Source: Catellatospora vulcania (GTDB lineage Bacteria > Actinomycetota > Actinomycetes > Mycobacteriales > Micromonosporaceae). From it: a stretch of 64,000 nt of DNA. The notes beneath the pieces were generated by a model that ran no database searches, had not been told where the DNA came from, and saw only the letters and a program-made list of their open reading frames with translations. Below, one piece after another: positions 26,324-34,675 of this stretch. Numbering within the stretch: the first letter of the stretch is position 1; each line of letters opens with the position of its first letter. Location: positions 186,001-250,000 of the forward strand of contig NZ_ML769304.1 in the NCBI RefSeq assembly GCF_009720385.1. Direction: 5' to 3'. The translations under genes and the position numbers were made by a program.

Positions 26324-26330
26324 ACATGAA

Positions 26331-26361
26331 CGAGGGCGCCCCGTGTTCCGGGGCGCCCTCG
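26331..26361. terminator. bidirectional hairpin terminator
   Basis: CGAGGGCGCCCCG (26331-26343) pairs perfectly with 26349-26361 around the loop TGTTC, between the convergent GH172 and M23 genes. Confidence 0.7.
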
Positions 26362-26374
26362 TCGTCGCGGTTCG

Positions 26375-27889
26375 CTACAGCGTGGTCTCCCCGGTCAGGC
26401 CGAAGAAGTCGTGCCACTTCGCCCCGCCCAGGAACCCGGTGCCGGTGGACAGGCCCACGTACACGTCGTTGAGCGAGCCCTTGGTGAACACGATGATGTC
26501 GTCCTTGCCGTCACCGTCGAAGTCGCCCAGGTACGGGAACTCCCCTGCCGTGCAGAAGAAGTCGTTCCACTTCACGGTGGTCCCGACGAACGCCGAGCCG
26601 TTGGACACGGCCGCGTACACGTCGGCGTCGGCGTTGCAGGTGAACGTGACGATGTCGTCCTTGCCGTCGCCGTTGACGTCGCCGACCCGCGGCTGCTCGG
26701 CGCCGACCGCGAACAGGTCGTGCCACTTCAGGCCCGGCCCGAAGGAAGAGCCGTTCGACAGGCCCACGATCACATCGGACGCCGTCGCCGGGCCCTGCGT
26801 GAAGGTGATGATGTCGTCCCTGCCGTCGCCGTCGACGTCACCGGCCGCCGGGAACTCCCCCGCCGGGGCGAAGAACTCGTGCCACTTGACGCCCGCGCCG
26901 AACGACGAGCCGTTGGACAGCGCCACGAACACGTCGCCTGCGGCGTCGTGGGTGAAGGTGGCGATGTCGTCCTTGCCGTCGCCGTTGAAGTCGCCGACGA
27001 CCGGCGCCTCGGCGCCGGGGGCGAACCAGTCGTGCCACTTCGCCCCGCCGAGGAACCCGGACCCTGTGGACAGGGCCACGTACACGTCGCCCGCCGCGGT
27101 GCCCGTGGTGCCGTGGGTGAACGCGATGACGTCGTCCTTGCCGTCGCCGTTGAAGTCACCGGTCAGCGGGGTCTCGCCGGTCAGCGCGAAGAAGTCGTTC
27201 CACTTCACCGAGGTGCCCGCGAAACCGCTGCCGGTCGAGGTCGACACGTACACGTCGGCCAGCGAGCCGTGGGTGAACAACACGATGTCGTCCTTGCCGT
27301 CGCCGGAGAAGTCCGTCGGCGAGCCACCGAACAGCTTCGGACCGGGCGGCGTGCCGCCGCAGTTGTCGCTGGTCAGGTAGCGCTGGTTGTACGAGCCCGG
27401 GTACGGGGCCAGGGACACCCCGTTGATCGCGATGACCTGCCCGACGCCGTTGAGCAGCTGCTCGTAGTGGATGTGCGGGCCGGAGGAGTTGCCGGTGGTG
27501 CCGGTGATCCCGATCTGCTGGCCCTGCTGCACATACGCGCCGTCGGGCACCGAATAGGAGGTGAGGTGGAAGTAGTAGGTCTTCCAGCCGCCGCCGTGCT
27601 CGATCGCGATGTAGTTGCCGGCCCCGCTGGGTTGCGAGAACCGGTAGGCCGTGCCGGCCGCGGACGCCACGACGGGGGTGCCGCCGGTGACGCCGCCGTC
27701 GGCGCGTACGAAGTCGAGGGCCTGGCGGACCTCGGCGCTGTGATGGCTGTAGGTCCACCGCTGCCCGCACGGGAACGGGGCCTTGAAGTTGGGCGCGGCC
27801 CAGGCCGCGGCGGGGGCGACGACGACCGAGGCCAGGGCGATCAGCCCGGCCAGGGCGCGGGCCAGCAAACGTGCCGATGGGGGGTGCAC
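26375..27889 (-). CDS. secreted M23 peptidase with FG-GAP repeat propeller
   Basis: About 504 residues. After a signal peptide, a compact LytM/M23 domain (about 35-175) shows the zinc-site order: HSAEVRQALDFV (His...Asp), YYFHL (second His region) and SGPHIHYEQ (His-x-His). Cell-wall peptide cleavage is likely. Residues about 190-504 hold six FG-GAP repeats with D-F-x-G-D-G-K-D-D loops alternating with KW(H/N)DFF. These are the same repeats as in the facing GH172 enzyme. GTG 27889 is chosen because GAGG lies 8 bases upstream; GTG 27895 is also in frame. An inverted repeat shared with the second M23 gene of the window lies about 115 bp upstream. Confidence 0.85.
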   Translation of the reverse strand: MHPPSARLLARALAGLIALASVVVAPAAAWAAPNFKAPFPCGQRWTYSHHSAEVRQALDFVRADGGVTGGTPVVASAAGTAYRFSQPSGAGNYIAIEHGGGWKTYYFHLTSYSVPDGAYVQQGQQIGITGTTGNSSGPHIHYEQLLNGVGQVIAINGVSLAPYPGSYNQRYLTSDNCGGTPPGPKLFGGSPTDFSGDGKDDIVLFTHGSLADVYVSTSTGSGFAGTSVKWNDFFALTGETPLTGDFNGDGKDDVIAFTHGTTGTAAGDVYVALSTGSGFLGGAKWHDWFAPGAEAPVVGDFNGDGKDDIATFTHDAAGDVFVALSNGSSFGAGVKWHEFFAPAGEFPAAGDVDGDGRDDIITFTQGPATASDVIVGLSNGSSFGPGLKWHDLFAVGAEQPRVGDVNGDGKDDIVTFTCNADADVYAAVSNGSAFVGTTVKWNDFFCTAGEFPYLGDFDGDGKDDIIVFTKGSLNDVYVGLSTGTGFLGGAKWHDFFGLTGETTL

Positions 27890-28003
27890 GATCACGTCCT
27901 CAGGGGTGTGGAGGGAGTGCGACGCGTCGCCGCCGAGCGGCGGACGATCAGGGCCACGGCGTCCGCCGCGGAACGCGCGTGATCCACCTACGTCGATCGA
28001 TCA

Positions 28004-28020
28004 GGTTGAAACTATCAACC
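28004..28020. promoter_or_regulatory. inverted repeat / promoter element upstream of M23 gene
   Basis: GGTTGA-AACTA-TCAACC is a 6-bp-arm inverted repeat. On the minus strand it contains TAGTTT, 17 bp after TTGTAA, a plausible -10/-35 pair. A near-identical element (GTGAAACTATTCAACC) lies upstream of the other M23 gene at 56168-56183. Confidence 0.45.
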
Positions 28021-28098
28021 GGTGAAATCGATTACAAGAAAGAATTTCTTCACCGATTGCCCGCGGCGGGTCCGCTGCCGCGGCCACCGGACACGAAA

Positions 28099-28130
28099 GA
28101 GGCCGGACGAGCAAACGCTCATCCGGCCTC
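28099..28130 (-). terminator. hairpin terminator
   Basis: GAGGCCGGACGAGC pairs with GCTCATCCGGCCTC (one C-A mismatch) around the loop AAAC, 23 bp downstream of the minus-strand gene that ends at 28153. Confidence 0.65.
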
Positions 28131-28152
28131 ACCAGGCCATACCTGGCCGGAA

Positions 28153-29217
28153 CTACGTGTTGGCCCCCCGCGCGGCGACCGCCCACCGGTCGACGACCGC
28201 GCCGCCGGCGGAGACGACGATCAGCTCGTCGGCGAGGTTGACGGTGGCGCACACGTGGTTCGGCACGACGCGCAGTCTGCTGCCGCGTTCGGGCAGTTCC
28301 GCGCCCGGCGGCACGGTCACTGTCGCGTGGTGTTCGGACAGCGCGGTGATGCGCGCGTCGGGCAGGTCGGGCAGCCGCCCGTGCCCGGTCGCCCAGGCGG
28401 ACCGGTCCGCGCCGAGCACCTTGCCGCCCGCGTCGAGGATCACGTGGTCGGCGGATCGGCTGACCACCGTGGCAACGACGCTCAGCGCCACGTCCTCGAA
28501 GTCGCAGACACCGAGCTCGACCTGCTGTGCGTCGTTGAAGACGTAAACGCCGGGCCGGATCTCGTTGAGCGCCGGGACGTGGCTCCAGGACGCCGTGGGC
28601 GTCGACCCACCGCTGATCACGTCGGGGTCGAACCCGGCCGCCCGCAACGCGTCCGCGGCGTCGGCCAGCGCCACGGCCTCCTCGGCGGCCACGCCCTCGG
28701 CCAGCGCCGGTCCGTAGCCGTGGCCCGGGAACGTGAACACGCCACGTACCCGCAGGCCCGATTTGTCCGCAGCGAGCGCGACCGTGCCTGCGTCGGCGGG
28801 GCGCACGCCGCTGCGGTGGTGGCCGCTGTCGACCTCCACCATCACCTCGACGTCCCGGCCCGCGTAGCGGGCCAGCGCCTGGGCGCTCTCCGCGGAGTCA
28901 ACGCCGACGCGCACCGCAGCGCGGGCGGCCACCTCGCGCAGTCGAGCGCCACGCGCCTGGTCGACCCACAGCGGGTACGCGATGAAAAGGTCCTCGCAGC
29001 CGCCCGCGGCGAACACCTCGGCCTCGGCGACCGTCGCCACGGTGAGCCCGACCGCCCCCGCCGCGAGCTGCCGCCGGGCGATCTCCAGGCACTTGTGGGT
29101 CTTCGCGTGCGGGCGCAGCGACAGATCGCGCTCGCGGGTGAACGCCGCCATCCGGGCGATGTTGCGGTCCAGCACGTCGACATCGACGGACACGTAAGGG
29201 GTGGGCAGCGGCGTCAT
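28153..29217 (-). CDS. D-threonine aldolase / D-serine dehydratase-like PLP enzyme
   Basis: A 354-residue fold-type III (alanine racemase fold) enzyme. Lys39 in RPHAKTHK is the PLP lysine. Near the C-terminus NHVCATVN supplies His321 and Cys323, the metal-binding pair that distinguishes D-threonine aldolases and eukaryotic-type D-serine dehydratases from plain racemases. Intermediate motifs EVDSGHHRSGV and VISGGSTPTASW also fit. Such enzymes cleave or dehydrate D-beta-hydroxy amino acids with a divalent metal. Which substrate applies cannot be told. ATG 29217 is the only start before the conserved TPYVSVDVDVLDRNI opening. It is monocistronic, with a hairpin downstream. Confidence 0.88.
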   Translation of the reverse strand: MTPLPTPYVSVDVDVLDRNIARMAAFTRERDLSLRPHAKTHKCLEIARRQLAAGAVGLTVATVAEAEVFAAGGCEDLFIAYPLWVDQARGARLREVAARAAVRVGVDSAESAQALARYAGRDVEVMVEVDSGHHRSGVRPADAGTVALAADKSGLRVRGVFTFPGHGYGPALAEGVAAEEAVALADAADALRAAGFDPDVISGGSTPTASWSHVPALNEIRPGVYVFNDAQQVELGVCDFEDVALSVVATVVSRSADHVILDAGGKVLGADRSAWATGHGRLPDLPDARITALSEHHATVTVPPGAELPERGSRLRVVPNHVCATVNLADELIVVSAGGAVVDRWAVAARGANT

Positions 29218-29318
29218 GGTCTCATGCTGCCATCGTCTCCGGCGCTCGCGGCGCACGGCGGGCAAACGCCCGGCCATGTCGCCGTGTAGCCGCGCACGCG
29301 GCCGGGTATCGGCCGATC

Positions 29319-30038
29319 ATGAGAGCACGCGCCGTCCTGGCCGGACTGACCCTGACCCTGCTGGTGAGCGGGTGCGCCCCCTGGCACGACGACGATGACC
29401 CCGAGCGCGGTCGCGACGGCCTCGGACGGGCACACCTGGTCTCCGCCGAGCGGGGCGATCGCGACGCGGCCTCGCTGACCGTCGTCAGCGGCGCGACCAC
29501 GGTCACCGTGCGCGCCGCCGACCTGGGCGACGACCTCTACCGGATCAGCACCCCGGACCACTCGGGCATCGCACCCGACGTCGTCGAGTCCGGCGGCCGC
29601 CACCAGCTGCACCTCAACAGCACCGGCGAGAACGGGCCGGCCGCGGTGGAGATCCTGCTCGACCAGCGGGTGCGCTGGGACCTGCGCTTCTCCGGCGGCG
29701 CGAACGAGACGCTGGTGGACCTGGGCGGCGGCCGGGTGGCCGGGCTGGACTTCTCCGCCGGTTCGAGCCGCATCGAGACGATCCTGCCCCGGCCGGAGGG
29801 GCCGGTGACGGTGCGCATGGCCGGTGGGGCGAGCGAGTTCGTGGTGCGTGCGCCGGACGGCGTGCCGGTGCGGGTCACCGCGGGCGGCGGCGCGGCGAAC
29901 GTCACGGTCGACGGCGCCCGACGGACCGGGATCGCCGGTGGCACGGTGTTCGCCCCGGCGGGCTGGGACACCGCGGCCGACCGCTACGACATCGACGCCG
30001 TGGCCGGCGTCTCCAGCCTCACGGTGGCCCGCCGCTGA
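29319..30038 (+). CDS. putative lipoprotein with adhesin-like beta repeat domain
   Basis: A 239-residue exported lipoprotein. The signal ends in the lipobox LVSGC (Cys19), followed by an acidic linker WHDDDDPER. The mature part is rich in short beta strands with G-G-x-x-x-V spacing (FSGGANETLVDLGG, RMAGGASEFVVRAPDG, TAGGGAANVTVDGARR). This looks like the right-handed 'toastrack' (DUF4097-type) fold. Function is unknown; it is probably displayed on the outer face of the membrane. It is divergent from the D-threonine aldolase-like gene and ends at a large inverted repeat. Confidence 0.75.
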   Translation: MRARAVLAGLTLTLLVSGCAPWHDDDDPERGRDGLGRAHLVSAERGDRDAASLTVVSGATTVTVRAADLGDDLYRISTPDHSGIAPDVVESGGRHQLHLNSTGENGPAAVEILLDQRVRWDLRFSGGANETLVDLGGGRVAGLDFSAGSSRIETILPRPEGPVTVRMAGGASEFVVRAPDGVPVRVTAGGGAANVTVDGARRTGIAGGTVFAPAGWDTAADRYDIDAVAGVSSLTVARR

Positions 30039-30054
30039 TTCCGGCGCGGCACAT

Positions 30055-30115
30055 GATCGCTGTTTCGGGTCAAGACCTGCGGTGGAACAGCAGGTCTTGA
30101 CCCGAAACAGCGATC
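30055..30115. repeat. 26-bp perfect inverted repeat (terminator or REP-like element)
   Basis: The arms 30055-30080 and 30090-30115 are perfect reverse complements over 26 bp with a 9-base loop. It lies between the lipoprotein gene and the converging FtsX gene. It is much longer and less GC-rich than the other terminators here. GCGATCTTC from its right end recurs at 30130, so it may be a dispersed intergenic repeat acting as terminator. Confidence 0.7.
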
Positions 30116-30157
30116 TTCGGTCCGAACGGAGCGATCTTCACCGGCCCGGTCGGGCCG

Positions 30158-32467
30158 TCATTCGGTGCGCAGGCCCTCGGCGCGCATGAGGCGCCAGAGG
30201 ACCGGCAGGCTCAGCGCGGTGACCAGCAGGATGACCGCTCCGGCCAGTGCGGACACCACGCCGATGCCGGTCCAGTCGATCGCCACCGGCGCGCCGATGA
30301 TGCGCAACAGCACCGCGCCAAGGGCGAGGCCCGCGGCGCAGGCCAGGACCAGGCCGAGCACCACCGGCACCGCGGTCTGCCACAGGATCGCCCAGCTCAT
30401 GGTGCGGCGACGGGTGCCGAACGCGACCAGCACGGCCAGCAGCCTGCGCCGGTCGCGCAGCTGCTCCAGCACGACCACGAGCAGGCTCGCGCCGATCAGC
30501 AGCAGGGTCACCGCGGCCCCGGCGTACAGGCCGCGCCGGATCTGGGCGAACTTGTTGTCGACGACGGTCGGGTTGAGTTCCCAGGTCGCGCCGAGCTGGT
30601 CGGCCTCCCACCGGGTGTTGGTCACCCGGTCGACCGCGTCGGTCGCGGCCGGGTCCACGGCGATCAGCGTCTGCAGCGACAACCCCGGCCGGCCGACGAC
30701 TGCCGCGGGCAGGGCCGCGGGCGTGACCAGCACCCCGGCGGTCGTCCCGTTGACGGGGTCGGTCAGCGGCCGCGCCCGGCGTGCCCCGGCCGGGACCGTC
30801 CAGGGTTCGGCCAGGGACTCGTCACGGATCGTGACCGCGGTCCCGGGCGCGGGCGCCTGGAATTCCGCGTTGTCCACGACGAACGCGTCGCCGTCGGCGC
30901 AGTCGCCGATCTCGGCGAGCCGGCGCAGTTCCGCACAGTCGGCGAGGACCAGCGGCGCGCTCGGGATGTCGCCGTCCGGCTTGGGCGGCAGCTCCATGGT
31001 GAGGATGCTGCGGGAGCCGACCGACGTCACGCCCGGCGTGGCCGCGAACCGGGCGGTCACCGTGGCCGCGTCAGACCAGCCGTGGGGCAGGCCGACGGCT
31101 GCGTACACCTGGGCGCGGGTCGGGTCCTGGCCGCTGAAGCGCTGGTAGTTGGCCTCGACGGCGGCGAACATCATCTGCAGGCCGATCGCTCCCGCGACCG
31201 CGACGGCGACGCCGGTGACGGCGCGCGCCGACATGCTGCCGTCGAGCTGGAGCCGCCGGATCGCCAGCTGCCAGGCGACGGGGCCGCCGTGCAGACGCCG
31301 GACGACCGACTGCACGAGCCAGGGCAGCAGGGTGGCGACACCCAGCAGGATGAGACACACCCCGCCGATGACCTGCCATTCGCTGAAGCCCTCGCTCTCC
31401 TTGCTGACGCTGCCCATCAGCGGCAGCAGCAGGAGCACGCCGAGCACCGGCATGATCAGACGCCACCACAGCCTGCGCCGGGTGTCGCCGCCCCGGCGCA
31501 CCACGCCCAGCGGTTCGATCATGACGCGGCGCAGGGACAGCACGGTGACCACGACCGCGGCCGTCGGCACGGCCAACGCGATCAGCGCGGCGAACACGGG
31601 ATCGGGCTGGACGTCGGAGGGGAAGACACTGATGTCCATCAGCTCGATCGAACCGACGAACGACCGGCCGGCATAGAACATCAGCGCTCCGGTCGCGACA
31701 CCGAGCAGGGCACTGAGCATGGCCTCACCCGCGGCGATGCGCCGGGCCATGCCGGTGTCCGCGCCGACGAGGCGTACGCCGGCCAGCCGCCGGTCGCGGC
31801 TGTCGCCGCCGAAGCGGATCGCCGACGCGACGAACATGGCGACCGGCAACAGCAGCACCACAAAGATGATCACGACGAGGAGCAGCAGCACCGGGTCCAG
31901 GCCCTCGGAGGTGTTCTCGTCGCCGAACGAGTTGCGGCGGCCCACCCCGCCGACGTCGTCGGCCAGGTCGTCCGCGCCGAGGTAGAAGGCCAGCTCCGCG
32001 GGGCCGAGCAGTCCTTCGTCGGCGATGACGGCGGTCGTCGGGTAGTGCAGCCGCTCGCGCAGCAGCGCTCCTTCCGGGGACAGCAGCAGCCTGGCCAGTG
32101 CCGGGGAGACGGCCATCTCACCCGGGCCCGGCAGCGCGGTCAGCCCCGGCGGCAGCGCCGGGTCGGCGCCTTCGGCCTGCACCAGCCGGCCGCGGATCGA
32201 CTGGTCGCGGTACTGCATGTCGGTGAGTCCGACCAGCGTGCTCCGATCGGTGCGTTCGACCTGCATGCCGTAGTTCTGGTCGGCGCGGGCGGCGCCGCGG
32301 TCGCCGCGGGCCTGCATCATGTGCGGGATGCTGGCGGCGGCCAGCAGCATCGCCACGCCGAGGCCCACGCCGACGGCGGTCAGCGCGGCGCGAGCCAGCC
32401 CGGACCGGCCGCCTGACAGCGCCATGCGCGCCCCGAGCAGCAGTTCCCGTAGCCAGGACGGTGTCAC
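30158..32467 (-). CDS. ABC transporter permease, FtsX/MacB family
   Basis: A 769-residue membrane protein with the duplicated FtsX architecture: an N-terminal helix, a large extracytoplasmic domain, three helices, another single helix and domain, and three final helices (LLVVVLEQLRDRRRLLAVLV region). Loops such as RDRRLAGVRLVGADTGMARR and RDRRRLLAVLVAFGTRRRTM are the cytoplasmic coupling motifs of this family. It overlaps the upstream ATPase gene by 4 bp (GTGA). The pair probably forms an exporter or mechanotransmission complex for a lipophilic compound, peptide or lipoprotein. The adjacent PadR gene suggests an inducible efflux role. Confidence 0.88.
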   Translation of the reverse strand: MTPSWLRELLLGARMALSGGRSGLARAALTAVGVGLGVAMLLAAASIPHMMQARGDRGAARADQNYGMQVERTDRSTLVGLTDMQYRDQSIRGRLVQAEGADPALPPGLTALPGPGEMAVSPALARLLLSPEGALLRERLHYPTTAVIADEGLLGPAELAFYLGADDLADDVGGVGRRNSFGDENTSEGLDPVLLLLVVIIFVVLLLPVAMFVASAIRFGGDSRDRRLAGVRLVGADTGMARRIAAGEAMLSALLGVATGALMFYAGRSFVGSIELMDISVFPSDVQPDPVFAALIALAVPTAAVVVTVLSLRRVMIEPLGVVRRGGDTRRRLWWRLIMPVLGVLLLLPLMGSVSKESEGFSEWQVIGGVCLILLGVATLLPWLVQSVVRRLHGGPVAWQLAIRRLQLDGSMSARAVTGVAVAVAGAIGLQMMFAAVEANYQRFSGQDPTRAQVYAAVGLPHGWSDAATVTARFAATPGVTSVGSRSILTMELPPKPDGDIPSAPLVLADCAELRRLAEIGDCADGDAFVVDNAEFQAPAPGTAVTIRDESLAEPWTVPAGARRARPLTDPVNGTTAGVLVTPAALPAAVVGRPGLSLQTLIAVDPAATDAVDRVTNTRWEADQLGATWELNPTVVDNKFAQIRRGLYAGAAVTLLLIGASLLVVVLEQLRDRRRLLAVLVAFGTRRRTMSWAILWQTAVPVVLGLVLACAAGLALGAVLLRIIGAPVAIDWTGIGVVSALAGAVILLVTALSLPVLWRLMRAEGLRTE

Positions 32468-33144
32468 GCGACACGCTCCAGGTCCAGCGAGGCGCCGTCA
32501 CGGACCACGACCTCCCGGTCGGCGTACGCGGCGACGCGCGGCTCGTGCGTCACCAGCACCACGGCCGCGCCGGTGTCGCGGGCGGCCTGGCCGAGCAGCT
32601 GCATGACCCGCTCGCCGTTGAGGGAGTCCAGGGCGCCGGTGGGCTCGTCGGCGAAGACCACCTTGGGCTCGGTGACCAGGGCGCGGGCCACCGCGACACG
32701 CTGGCCCTGGCCGCCGGAGATCTGTCCGGGCAGCTTGCCCGCCACGTCCCCGACCTCAAGGCGGTCGAGCCACTCGCGGGAGCGGCGCTCGGCCTCCTTG
32801 CGGCGCACCCCGTCCAGCCGCAGCGGCAGCGCGACGTTCTCGACGCAGGTCAGTTCCGGCACGAGCTGGCCGAACTGGAAGACGAAGCCGAAGTCGCGGC
32901 GGCGCAGGGCGCTGCGCTCCACGTCCGACATCGCGGAGATCTCGCGGCCGGCGTACACGACGGTGCCGTCGTCGGGGCGCACGATGCCGGCCAGGCAGTG
33001 CAGCAGCGTCGACTTGCCGGAGCCCGAGGAGCCCATCACGGCGACGATCTCCCCGGCCCGGACGGTGAGGGAGGAGCCGCGCAGGGCGGGGGTGGTGCCG
33101 TACATCTTGAACAGGTCGGTGCCGACCAGCAGGGGCTCGGTCAT
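32464..33144 (-). CDS. ABC transporter ATP-binding protein (LolD/MacB type)
   Basis: A 226-residue ATPase complete in motifs: Walker A GSSGSGKST, Q-loop FQFGQLVPELT, signature SGGQGQRVAVARAL, Walker B VVFADEPTGALD and switch His in LVTHEPR. The FQ..QL...LT and DEPTGALDS sequences place it in the LolD/MacB/FtsE group that pairs with FtsX-type permeases. ATG 33144 has AAGGAG 9 bases upstream. It lies between padR (32 bp upstream) and the permease (4-bp overlap), forming a three-gene operon. Confidence 0.93.
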   Translation of the reverse strand: MTEPLLVGTDLFKMYGTTPALRGSSLTVRAGEIVAVMGSSGSGKSTLLHCLAGIVRPDDGTVVYAGREISAMSDVERSALRRRDFGFVFQFGQLVPELTCVENVALPLRLDGVRRKEAERRSREWLDRLEVGDVAGKLPGQISGGQGQRVAVARALVTEPKVVFADEPTGALDSLNGERVMQLLGQAARDTGAAVVLVTHEPRVAAYADREVVVRDGASLDLERVA

Positions 33145-33176
33145 GGGGTGGTTCTCCTTGCGGGGGTGGTCCAGGG

Positions 33177-33701
33177 TCACGGGCGCACGCGGGCGGCCAG
33201 CTCGTTGAGCCGGGCCGCGGTCAGTTCGAGCCAGCGCAGGTCGGCTTCGAGGTGGAACAGGGCGTGGTCGCAGATCAGCTGCTCGGCGAGGTCGCCGCCG
33301 GTCTTGCGGCGGGTCACCTCGCGCATCAGGCGCAGGTGCTCGGTGCGCTGCACGTCGAGGATCTCGTCGGCGGGGCGGCCGGTCATCAGCGCGAGGACGA
33401 CCTTGGTGTACAGGACGCTCTGCAGGTAGGGCTCGGGCTTCTCAGGCTGGCTGAGCCACTCCTGCACGTCGGTGATCCCGGCGTCGGTGACCGCGTAGCG
33501 CTTGCGCTCGGGGCCCTCGCCCGGTTCGAGGCCGTCGACGACGACCAGGCCGTTCTTGAGCAGGCGGGACAGCGTGGCGTAGACCTGGCCGTGGTGCAGG
33601 GGGCGGCCGGGTGAGAAGCGCTCGTCGTAGGCGCGCTTGAGGTCGTACCCGTGTCGGGGCCGGCCTTCCAGCAGGCCGAGGAATGAGTGACCGATCGACA
33701 T
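33177..33701 (-). CDS. PadR family transcriptional regulator
   Basis: A 174-residue repressor. The winged helix is N-terminal: LEGRPRHGYDLKRAYDERFS, HHGQVYATLSRLLKNGLVVV and the wing RKRYAVTDAG. A C-terminal helical dimerisation region of PadR subfamily 2 (Vir_act_alpha_C) follows. It is the first gene of an operon with the FtsX-type ABC exporter and has an inverted repeat 21 bp upstream of its start. This fits autoregulation and drug- or phenolic-compound-induced expression of the transporter. No Shine-Dalgarno is seen before the ATG, so the transcript may be leaderless. Confidence 0.9.
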   Translation of the reverse strand: MSIGHSFLGLLEGRPRHGYDLKRAYDERFSPGRPLHHGQVYATLSRLLKNGLVVVDGLEPGEGPERKRYAVTDAGITDVQEWLSQPEKPEPYLQSVLYTKVVLALMTGRPADEILDVQRTEHLRLMREVTRRKTGGDLAEQLICDHALFHLEADLRWLELTAARLNELAARVRP

Positions 33702-33721
33702 GCGGAGGACTGTACACCACG

Positions 33722-33742
33722 CGTATACATCGTGTGTATACG
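33722..33742. promoter_or_regulatory. PadR operator: inverted repeat
   Basis: CGTATACA-TCGTG-TGTATACG has perfect 8-bp arms and a 5-bp centre, 21 bp upstream of the padR-type start. The AT-rich arms stand out against the GC-rich surroundings and overlap the expected promoter. Confidence 0.65.
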
Positions 33743-33809
33743 TGTCGTGCCTACCGCAGCGTACGTCACGGCTCGAGCGTTCGACCAGGTCAGCGCCAGG
33801 CAGGCGGCG

Positions 33810-34133
33810 TCAGCGGCGCAGCGCGTGCTCCAGTTGGGCCTTGGTCATCGAGGAGCGGCCCTTGATGTTGCGCCGCCGCGCCTCCTCGTACAGCTCGTCC
33901 CGGCTGAGCTCACCGGCCGCCGGTGCGGGCGGCATGGACAGCATCCGGCCGGACTTGATCTCCTTCTTGGCCCTGGCGCGCGCCCGCTTGGCCTCCATCG
34001 CCAGGATCTCCTCGGTGCCGGGCACCCGGCTGGCCTTGGCCTCCGCCTCGCCGACCTTGCGCTCCATGGTGCGCACCGACGAGGTGACGTGCTTGCGGCG
34101 GCGGTCGCGTTTCTCCTCCGGGTCCTGCGGCAT
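33810..34133 (-). CDS. small basic protein with SAP/Rho-N-like C-terminus
   Basis: A 107-residue highly charged protein. The N-terminal two thirds are a Lys/Arg/Glu-rich helix (PEEKRDRRRKHVTSSVRTME). The C-terminal 35 residues (LSRDELYEEARRRNIKGRSS, then MTKAQLEHALRR) match the helix-extended-helix of SAP or Rho N-terminal domains, which bind nucleic acid. Similar actinobacterial proteins are often labelled plasmid stabilisation protein, but nothing here supports a plasmid function. ATG 34133 is preceded by GGAAGGGGA, an adequate ribosome site. It has no operon partner. Confidence 0.7.
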   Translation of the reverse strand: MPQDPEEKRDRRRKHVTSSVRTMERKVGEAEAKASRVPGTEEILAMEAKRARARAKKEIKSGRMLSMPPAPAAGELSRDELYEEARRRNIKGRSSMTKAQLEHALRR

Positions 34134-34261
34134 GACGTTCCCCTTCCACGAGGCCACCGGCACGGCGCCGGGGCGAAGGCACTCACCTCGACCATCGTCG
34201 CGCGAACCCGGCCCGCCGCGGATCCGAACGGTCCACCTGACCTGGGACTACGTCGCCGGCG

Positions 34262-34675
34262 TCAACCGCCGGCCGCGCTCCACTCGGTCCACCGGGTGAC
34301 GTCGACGGCCAGCACCGGACCCGGCGGCGGCTGGGCGACGTACTGCGGGTAGCGCTCGGCCAGCAGGGACAGGGCGGTCGTCGCCTCGGACTCATCGGCG
34401 GCCAGGATTCGGGCGGTGCCGTCGGCGCGGACCCACCACAGCGCCGACCAGTCGTCGGCGTAGTGGTCGGCGAGCAGGCACACCCGCGGATCCGCTGCGA
34501 CGTTCGCCAGCCGGCGCAGGGCGAGGGTGCGTTTGGGCTTGCGGTCCACGGCGCTGTAGACGGTGTCCCCGGCCAGCGCGAAGACCACCGGCACCAGGTG
34601 CGGCGCGCCGGACGGGCCGACCGTCGCGAGCCGGGCGACCCGGGCGGACGCGAACCGCTGCCGGGCCGTGCTCAT
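34262..34675 (-). CDS. F420-dependent PPOX-class flavin/deazaflavin-binding protein
   Basis: A 137-residue split-barrel protein of the pyridoxamine-5'-phosphate-oxidase-like superfamily. ARVARLATVGPSGAPHLVPV is the beta1-beta2 hairpin, and RLANVAADPRVCLLADHYAD followed by DWSALWWVRADGTARI matches the TIGR03668-type F420-binding subfamily. It probably reduces or binds an unknown small molecule with coenzyme F420. It shares a 4-bp ATGA overlap with the upstream LLM-class F420 enzyme gene, so the two are co-translated and may act in one pathway. Confidence 0.85.
   Translation of the reverse strand: MSTARQRFASARVARLATVGPSGAPHLVPVVFALAGDTVYSAVDRKPKRTLALRRLANVAADPRVCLLADHYADDWSALWWVRADGTARILAADESEATTALSLLAERYPQYVAQPPPGPVLAVDVTRWTEWSAAGG

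Noticed and set aside
25375-27320. Regularly spaced repeats of about 150 bp that could suggest a repeat array or CRISPR-like structure.
   Set aside because: They are in-frame FG-GAP protein repeats with codon-level divergence, not short direct repeats with unique spacers.
33810-34133. Plasmid stabilisation protein, the usual database label for such small basic proteins.
   Set aside because: No toxin, partition gene or plasmid feature is nearby; only a SAP/Rho-N-like C-terminus is visible.
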